A DNA stretch of 49,378 bases from Lachnospiraceae bacterium (GTDB lineage Bacteria > Bacillota > Clostridia > Lachnospirales > Lachnospiraceae): NCBI GenBank assembly GCA_017621815.1, contig JAGASK010000030.1:1-49378 (forward strand), given 5' to 3'. The notes beneath the pieces were generated by a model. It saw only the letters and a list, made by a program, of their open reading frames with translations. It did no database searches and was not told the origin of the DNA. Below are positions 44,459 through 49,378 of the stretch, piece after piece. Within the stretch, counting starts at the first letter, position 1. Each line of letters opens with the position of its first letter. Both the position numbers and the translations under genes were made by a program.

Positions 44459-45943
44459 ATGAAATATTCAATCAGAAATCAATTTGCAGCAGTTTTTTGT
44501 ATTTTAATGATGGGAACTATTTTACTGTGCTGGTTTATCAATAATACTTTTTTGGAAAAGTATTATCTGAGGGATAAGCAAAAAGCACTTATGAGCGCTT
44601 ATGCTGTGATGAACGCTGCGTCAAATGCAGGAATTATAAGCACAGATGAATTTGATATTGAGTTCCAGAAAATATGCGCGAAATACAATATCAATTTTAT
44701 ATTGCTTGATGCCAAGTCAAAGACGCTGAAAACGTATACCCATGATTATGATGTGCTGAGCAGGCAGCTTTTAAGCAACCTTTTTGGACGGAAAGTGACT
44801 CCCGATATACAGATTCTTGAAGCAGGGGACAATTATGAAATCAGAATTACAATAGAGGAAAAAACCAATACGGAATTTGTGGAAATGTGGGGAATTCTTG
44901 ATAATGGAAACCTGTTTCTTTTCAAAAGTCCGTTGGAAAGCATTAAGGAAAGTGTAAAACTGGCAAACCGGTTTCTGGCTTATGTAGGAATCGGCTCGGC
45001 GGTCTTCAGCGCACTTGTTATTTTGTGGGTATCGAAGAAAATTACAGAGCCGGTTATGGAGCTGACCAAAATATCAGAACGTATGATACACCTTGATTTT
45101 GATGCAAAGTATACAGGAAAAAGCAAAACGGAAATTGCTCTTTTAGGACAGAACATTAATGAATTGTCCTGTACATTGGAACAGACTATTTCGGAATTGA
45201 AAAGCGCTAATAATGAGCTGCAAAGGGATATTGAAAATAAAAATAAAATAGATGAAATGCGGACGGAGTTTTTATCCAATGTTTCCCATGAACTGAAAAC
45301 ACCCATAGCGTTGATACAGGGCTATGCAGAAGGGCTGAAGGAAGGGATAACTGACGATGAAGAAAGCAGGAACTTTTATTGTGAAGTGATTATGGATGAA
45401 GCTGCGAAAATGAATAATATGGTAAAAAAGCTTTTAACCCTGAATCAATTGGAGTTTGGCAGCAATACTGTAACCATGGAACGATTTGACATAGCAGCTC
45501 TGGTTAAGAATTATTTGCAGTCTGCAGACATTTTGTGCAGGCAGAAGGATGTCAAATTAATTATGGGTGAGTATTCACCTGTATATGTATGGGCTGATGA
45601 ATTTTTGATAGAGGAAGTTTTCGGAAATTATTTCAGTAATGCCATGAATCATGTTGCAGGAGAACGAGTAATTGATGTAAAATTAAGTGTAAAAGATAAG
45701 ATTGTCCGGGTTTCGGTATTTAATACAGGGCAGCCCATACCGGAAGATAGTCTTGAACACATATGGGAGAAATTTTATAAAGTCGATAAAGCCAGAACAA
45801 GGCAATACGGCGGCAGCGGCATAGGATTATCAATTGTGAAAGCAATTATGGAATCTATGAACCGGGAATATGGTGTTAGGAATTATGATAACGGTGTTGA
45901 ATTTTGGTTTGAATTAGAAACAGCGGGAGAAAATAATGAATAA
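44459..45943 (+). CDS. Sensor histidine kinase (HAMP type)
   Basis: 494 residues: helix (about 8-28), an extracytoplasmic sensor of about 140 residues, helix (about 173-195), HAMP, a coiled coil, HisKA with His 277 in FLSNVSHELKTP, and HATPase with NYFSNAMNHV, DSLEHIWEKFYK and GGSGIGLSIVKAIM. It should phosphorylate the response regulator at 39609; the two genes bracket the GT2-FAD-GT-C block. It lies 10 bases after the GT-C gene and overlaps the next gene by 8 bases. Signal unknown. Confidence 0.95.
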   Translation: MKYSIRNQFAAVFCILMMGTILLCWFINNTFLEKYYLRDKQKALMSAYAVMNAASNAGIISTDEFDIEFQKICAKYNINFILLDAKSKTLKTYTHDYDVLSRQLLSNLFGRKVTPDIQILEAGDNYEIRITIEEKTNTEFVEMWGILDNGNLFLFKSPLESIKESVKLANRFLAYVGIGSAVFSALVILWVSKKITEPVMELTKISERMIHLDFDAKYTGKSKTEIALLGQNINELSCTLEQTISELKSANNELQRDIENKNKIDEMRTEFLSNVSHELKTPIALIQGYAEGLKEGITDDEESRNFYCEVIMDEAAKMNNMVKKLLTLNQLEFGSNTVTMERFDIAALVKNYLQSADILCRQKDVKLIMGEYSPVYVWADEFLIEEVFGNYFSNAMNHVAGERVIDVKLSVKDKIVRVSVFNTGQPIPEDSLEHIWEKFYKVDKARTRQYGGSGIGLSIVKAIMESMNREYGVRNYDNGVEFWFELETAGENNE

Positions 45944-48155
45944 TATTAATAATGGAATGAAACAGGATATGGATGGATTTTCCAGGGCACAGCAACTGCG
46001 TGAAGCAGCCGATGCGCTGGAAAAGAAGGAAAAGATGAAAATCCGGCTTTTGCAGCTGATAGAAATTTCAGAAGATCCGTATTATGACCAATATCTGAAT
46101 CAGATGCTGAAGGATCTGGAATCAGGAAAAGCGACTCCTGAGCAGGTAGGCAGGGAAGCTGACAGAACCTACAGACTGTATCAGCAGAGAATGCGGCAGG
46201 GTGCTGTGCAAAATACTGTGCAGCATGTTGGACAAAATGCAGCGCAAAAGGAAGCAGGCAGGGAAGTTTCCGGAAGTAATATGGAATTCAAAATCGGTGC
46301 AGGCATTTTCAGTACGGTGGGAGCCGTATTTGTACTTGTAGCATTCGTAATTTTTGGATTCAATTTTCTGAATGGGATATGGCAGGGAGTTTGTCTGTAT
46401 GCCGCATCGCTTGCAGTTCTCTTGATTTCTGAATGGGTTGTAAAGAGATTAAACAGAACTTTTTCGCTTGTTATAACGGGAATCGGAATCAGCTGTCTGT
46501 TTATTTCAACAGTGATTAATTATCTGGTATTAAAAACAATAAATGGAGCGGCGGCAGCAATTATAACCTTTATAATCGCTCTTCTTTCCATTTTGCTCAG
46601 CCGGAAAAAGGATGCGGCCTCTATCAGACTGATTAGTTTTTTCGGGTGTTATATCAGTTTCCTTCCGATAAGAGGTTTTGAATCAGAACTCAGTTTTTTG
46701 ATTATGGCAGGAATGCTTTTAATTATTAATCTGGTAAGTGTATTTTTACCTAATCAGAAGAACAGGGCAGTTATCGGCTCAGTTCATATTATTGCTCATA
46801 CTGTTTTCACCGGCATTGTAACGGGAAGAGTATTGGCAGACGGAATGAGTGCGGTATATCCTGCCTGTTTCGTTGTTACTTCGCTTATTTTGCTGAATAT
46901 TATTTATCTGCGGCAGAAACAGGATAATAAGCTGTGGTTTACGATTATTTTTTCCATAGCAATCGGATTTTGCGCAGTGTTTCTGATTAGTGTTTCAGGT
47001 TTCAGCCACGGAGTGGAAAATGAAAAACTGGTATTGTTTTATAAGCTGCTGACAGAAATGATGGCAATTGTTTCGGCTGTTGTATTTTTTGTTCTTTGGG
47101 AGAAGGATAAATACAGATGGTTTCAATATTATTTTATTGCGTCCATTGTGGTATTGTTTAACGGGTTCAGTGATTATGAATTGGAAACTACAATTGGTAT
47201 TCTGGCAATATTTATTTTGACTAAGCTGCTTTCAAATGTAAAGGAATTAACAGTACTTGACTGCGTTCTTACTGTTATTACCGCATTGTGCGGACTTTAT
47301 ATGACAGGGCAATGGTATGTATGGCCTTTTGCGGCGGTTATTCTGCTTTCCGTTATCAGAATAAAACGTATGGCTGTTTTCCATGAAATTGTGATTACAC
47401 TGTTTTTTATTTTAGGTATATTACTTCAGTTTGACAGTAATTGGACGTTGCCGGGCTGTATGGGAACATTGCTGATGCTTTTTCTTATTTTTAATCATCT
47501 GCCGATGCTTAAAGGCCAAAAGCAGCTTCCATATAATATAGTCAATGTTGTTTTAGCCGGATGCTTCCAGTTATGCACATTATTTTGTGAAGAGTACACG
47601 ATTAATTCTGTTGCAATGCTGATAGGAGCATTAGCTGTTATTATTATGTTCAGTGCAAGGTATGGAATGGCTGTCAGGAGGAAATATCTGATATTGGCAG
47701 GATATCTGATTTTTATGATATTAACAGCAAATTTTAAAACCCCGGTTATAGTCAGTATCCTTTTGATGATAGTTGCCATAGGCTGTGTGGGGATTGGATT
47801 CAGGCTGAAGGATAAGGTGTACCGGATTTGCGGTCTGGTGATGGCAATCTGTGTTTGTATAAAATTGATTGTATATGATTTCAGGGAATTAGAAACATTG
47901 CCTAAAGCAATTCTGTTTCTGGTTGTAGGAATTATTGCCCTCGGCATATCTTTCCTGTACATTTATCTGGAGAAAAAAGAAAACAGGGAAGAAATGAGAA
48001 AAGAAGAAACAGAAGCAATAGAAAATGACAAAACAGCAGAAGGTGAAAAGCCGGAAGCAGAAAATGTCAAAATGGCAGAAAATGAGAAAACGGAAATTGA
48101 AAATAAAACGGAAATGCCTGAAGAAAGCATTGAGGGAGGGATTACAGAAGAATGA
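45936..48155 (+). CDS. Very large polytopic membrane protein, DUF2157/DUF2339-like
   Basis: 739 residues. The N-terminus (about 1-120) is a hydrophilic helical region (AQQLREAADALEKKEKMKIR), followed by about 19-20 closely packed short helices (residues about 125-685) and an acidic tail of repeated Glu/Lys/Thr segments (ENDKTAEGEKPEAENVKMAE). The dense helix packing resembles DUF2157 and DUF2339 proteins, whose function is unknown. The start overlaps the kinase gene by 8 bases and the end overlaps the lipoprotein gene by 4 bases, so it is translationally coupled to both. Family assignment is tentative. Confidence 0.75.
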   Translation: MNNINNGMKQDMDGFSRAQQLREAADALEKKEKMKIRLLQLIEISEDPYYDQYLNQMLKDLESGKATPEQVGREADRTYRLYQQRMRQGAVQNTVQHVGQNAAQKEAGREVSGSNMEFKIGAGIFSTVGAVFVLVAFVIFGFNFLNGIWQGVCLYAASLAVLLISEWVVKRLNRTFSLVITGIGISCLFISTVINYLVLKTINGAAAAIITFIIALLSILLSRKKDAASIRLISFFGCYISFLPIRGFESELSFLIMAGMLLIINLVSVFLPNQKNRAVIGSVHIIAHTVFTGIVTGRVLADGMSAVYPACFVVTSLILLNIIYLRQKQDNKLWFTIIFSIAIGFCAVFLISVSGFSHGVENEKLVLFYKLLTEMMAIVSAVVFFVLWEKDKYRWFQYYFIASIVVLFNGFSDYELETTIGILAIFILTKLLSNVKELTVLDCVLTVITALCGLYMTGQWYVWPFAAVILLSVIRIKRMAVFHEIVITLFFILGILLQFDSNWTLPGCMGTLLMLFLIFNHLPMLKGQKQLPYNIVNVVLAGCFQLCTLFCEEYTINSVAMLIGALAVIIMFSARYGMAVRRKYLILAGYLIFMILTANFKTPVIVSILLMIVAIGCVGIGFRLKDKVYRICGLVMAICVCIKLIVYDFRELETLPKAILFLVVGIIALGISFLYIYLEKKENREEMRKEETEAIENDKTAEGEKPEAENVKMAENEKTEIENKTEMPEESIEGGITEE

Positions 48156-48913
48156 AGAGAATAATATGCTTTTGCAGTTGTTTGCTTATGGCATCAGTTT
48201 TTCTTGCAGGCTGTGGTAATGCTATACCGGAAATGGATGAAGCCACTGAAGAAATGGTGGTGGAATATGCTGTAAGTATTGTAAAAAAATATGATCAGAA
48301 CTATACGGGAAAGCTGAAAACATTGTCAGAGCAGACAGAAGATGAAATGACTGAAAATGACCTGCAGGAAGAAAATTTGTCTGCACCTGTTGAAGAAGGA
48401 GAACTTATGGAAACTTCAAACGAAAATTCATCGTTACAGCCTGATCCGAATGTAGCGATTAATGATAATACAGAAGTGCAAACGACAGCAGCAGCTTCAT
48501 CAATTGAAGATTTCCTGAATCTTGATGCTGTTAGTTTCAGCTATGAAGGATATGAGATTGCGGATTTTTATCCGTCACAAGAAACAGGGACTTATTTTGT
48601 AATGAATTCCACAGAGGGAAATGATTTGCTTGTTTTGAAGTTTACAGTACAGAATCTTGCGCAGACAGAAACATTATTGGACATGATAAACACCGGAGTC
48701 AGGTTTAAAATTATTGTTAATGGAGAAACTAAGAATGCACTGACGACTATGTTATTAAATGACATTGCAAGTTATCAGGGAACACTGGAAGCAGGGGGGA
48801 GCACAGAACTGGTAGCTGTGTGTGAAATACCGGAAAATTCAGCCGGAACAATAGAGTCATTGTCGATTATTGTAAAAAATGAAGGTGCAACAGCTACAAT
48901 TTCACTAAATTAA
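48152..48913 (+). CDS. Lipoprotein with C-terminal beta-sandwich domain (DUF5067/DUF4352-like)
   Basis: 253 residues: lipoprotein signal with LMASVFLAGC (Cys about 21), a Glu/Ser/Thr-rich linker to about residue 115, and a C-terminal domain with YEGYEIADFYPSQETG, LVLKFTVQNLAQTE and ELVAVCEIPENSAG, an Ig-like pattern seen in DUF5067/DUF4352 lipoproteins. It should sit on the outer membrane face as the last product of the two-component/glycan operon. The start overlaps the preceding stop by 4 bases (ATGA). A terminator follows. Confidence 0.85.
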   Translation: MKRIICFCSCLLMASVFLAGCGNAIPEMDEATEEMVVEYAVSIVKKYDQNYTGKLKTLSEQTEDEMTENDLQEENLSAPVEEGELMETSNENSSLQPDPNVAINDNTEVQTTAAASSIEDFLNLDAVSFSYEGYEIADFYPSQETGTYFVMNSTEGNDLLVLKFTVQNLAQTETLLDMINTGVRFKIIVNGETKNALTTMLLNDIASYQGTLEAGGSTELVAVCEIPENSAGTIESLSIIVKNEGATATISLN

Positions 48914-48949
48914 AGTGATAAACAAGAAAATTACATATTTTATTTTACA

Positions 48950-48976
48950 AAAAAAGCCCATAAAATGGGCTTTTTT
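48950..48976 (+). terminator. Terminator closing the two-component/glycan operon
   Basis: AAAAAGCCCAT, loop AAA, ATGGGCTTTTTT; symmetrical A/T flanks make it usable on both strands. Confidence 0.92.
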
Positions 48977-49027
48977 GGGTAAAAAGGAAAGTGTGTGAAA
49001 AAATTCTACAATTTTTTCCAAAAACCA

Positions 49028-49056
49028 TTGACAATAATAAATTAGGGTGGTATAGT
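49028..49056 (+). promoter_or_regulatory. Upstream promoter P1 of a probable rRNA operon
   Basis: TTGACA (49028-49033), 17-base spacer, TATAGT (49051-49056). Confidence 0.75.
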
Positions 49057-49110
49057 ATGTTTCGTTGCAGGTGATACAGCAACATAGTAAAAAAGAAAAT
49101 AAAAAAAGTC

Positions 49111-49139
49111 TTGACAGTAAAAAACGCCTGTGATATTAT
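49111..49139 (+). promoter_or_regulatory. Downstream promoter P2 of a probable rRNA operon
   Basis: TTGACA (49111-49116), 17-base spacer, TATTAT (49134-49139), preceded by an A-rich stretch that could act as an UP element. Two tandem near-consensus promoters 83 bases apart are typical of rRNA operons. Confidence 0.8.
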
Positions 49140-49378
49140 ATCAGAGTTGCGTCTGGGAAAGACGAAACAGCTTCCGGGTAAAAAGGAAGCATGCACCTTG
49201 ACAAATAAACAGTAATGCAACCCTGAAAATTCTAAATGAGTAAGCATCCAAAACGGATGCGCCTCTGAAGAAGATTCAGAGTACACATGGCCATAAAAGG
49301 CCATGGGAACAGTCATAAATGACTGTTTGGAAAACTGTCCATGACAGTTTTTTGTGAACAACCTTAAAAACAGTAAAC
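49140..49378 (+). other. Structured leader with five successive hairpins, probably upstream of 16S rRNA
   Basis: After a conserved-looking segment (CTTGACAAATAAACAGTAA) the sequence holds five local stems: GCATCC/GGATGC (49244-49260), CTCTGAA/TTCAGAG (49263-49281), CATGGCC/GGCCATG (49286-49305), AACAGTCA/TGACTGTT (49308-49327) and AAAACTGTC/GACAGTTTT (49331-49351). No open frame is present. The style matches Lachnospiraceae rRNA leaders as I know them, but the 16S gene itself is outside the window, so this is an inference. Confidence 0.55.
49331..49353 (+). terminator. Terminator-like hairpin within the leader
   Basis: AAAACTGTC, loop CAT, GACAGTTTT, continuing as TT. It is the last of the five leader hairpins and the only one with a U-run. 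Confidence 0.6.

Noticed and set aside
49028-49378. Riboswitch before an unseen gene
   Set aside because: Simple side-by-side hairpins with no conserved aptamer core that I recognise; double strong promoters fit an rRNA leader better.

Overview
The window is a low-to-moderate GC chromosomal segment from a Gram-positive Clostridia, most probably a gut Lachnospiraceae (inference). The signs are consensus-like sigma-A promoters (TTGACA-17-TATAAT type), strong AGGAGG ribosome binding sites, short U-tailed terminators, the gene order secG-rnr-smpB-ssrA, gpmI- and eno-type glycolytic genes, a decayed Rpn-family gene, and surface proteins ending in a TGD-type sorting signal. I see no phage, CRISPR array, intact insertion sequence or tRNA.

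Layout. 1-2.3 kb: the 3' end of a large Cna-B/DUF7601 repeat surface protein. 2.5-3.2 kb: an Rpn-family nuclease/transposase remnant. 3.3-7.4 kb: a polyprenyl-phosphate glycosyltransferase, a DEAD-box RNA helicase with a hairpin-bearing leader, and a membrane-anchored TPR protein. 7.4-11.3 kb (minus): a heterodimeric ABC exporter pair behind a 35-residue leader peptide, an antiterminator and an intrinsic terminator. This closely parallels the bmrB-bmrC-bmrD attenuation system of Bacillus subtilis. 11.4-15.9 kb: a CDF metal transporter, an acyltransferase and a polytopic GT-C-like protein. 16.1-17.6 kb: gpmI. 17.7-32.4 kb: accessory genes (GT-C-like protein, a YtrA-type regulator with its operator and ABC transporter, a GH31 glycosidase, a 1150-residue Thr/Pro-repeat surface protein with a partner lipoprotein, another GT-C, and a PMT-type protein O-mannosyltransferase). 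32.6-38.9 kb: eno, a GH25 lysozyme, secG, rnr, smpB and the tmRNA. 38.9-48.9 kb: a tight operon with a response regulator and a histidine kinase that bracket three glycan/isoprenoid-type genes, then a giant membrane protein and a lipoprotein. The last 350 bases hold two tandem strong promoters and a row of hairpins that look like the leader of an rRNA operon starting beyond the window.

How the genes fit together. The dominant theme is the cell envelope: two polyprenyl-phosphate GT2 enzymes that could charge the lipid carrier, at least five polytopic GT-C-like proteins that could use such donors outside the membrane, two sortase-type surface proteins rich in Thr/Pro/Ser that would be plausible acceptors, and a muramidase. 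The most notable items are (i) the translational-attenuation leader of the ABC exporter, whose competing structures can be read directly in the sequence; (ii) a 40-residue C-terminal module with three VLG motifs and an invariant Cys, shared by two otherwise unrelated surface proteins and placed before an atypical RPxTG sorting motif; and (iii) the two-component/glycan operon at 39.6-48.9 kb, which I do not recognise as a described system. Functions given for GT-C, GT2 and FAD proteins are family-level; no database search was run.
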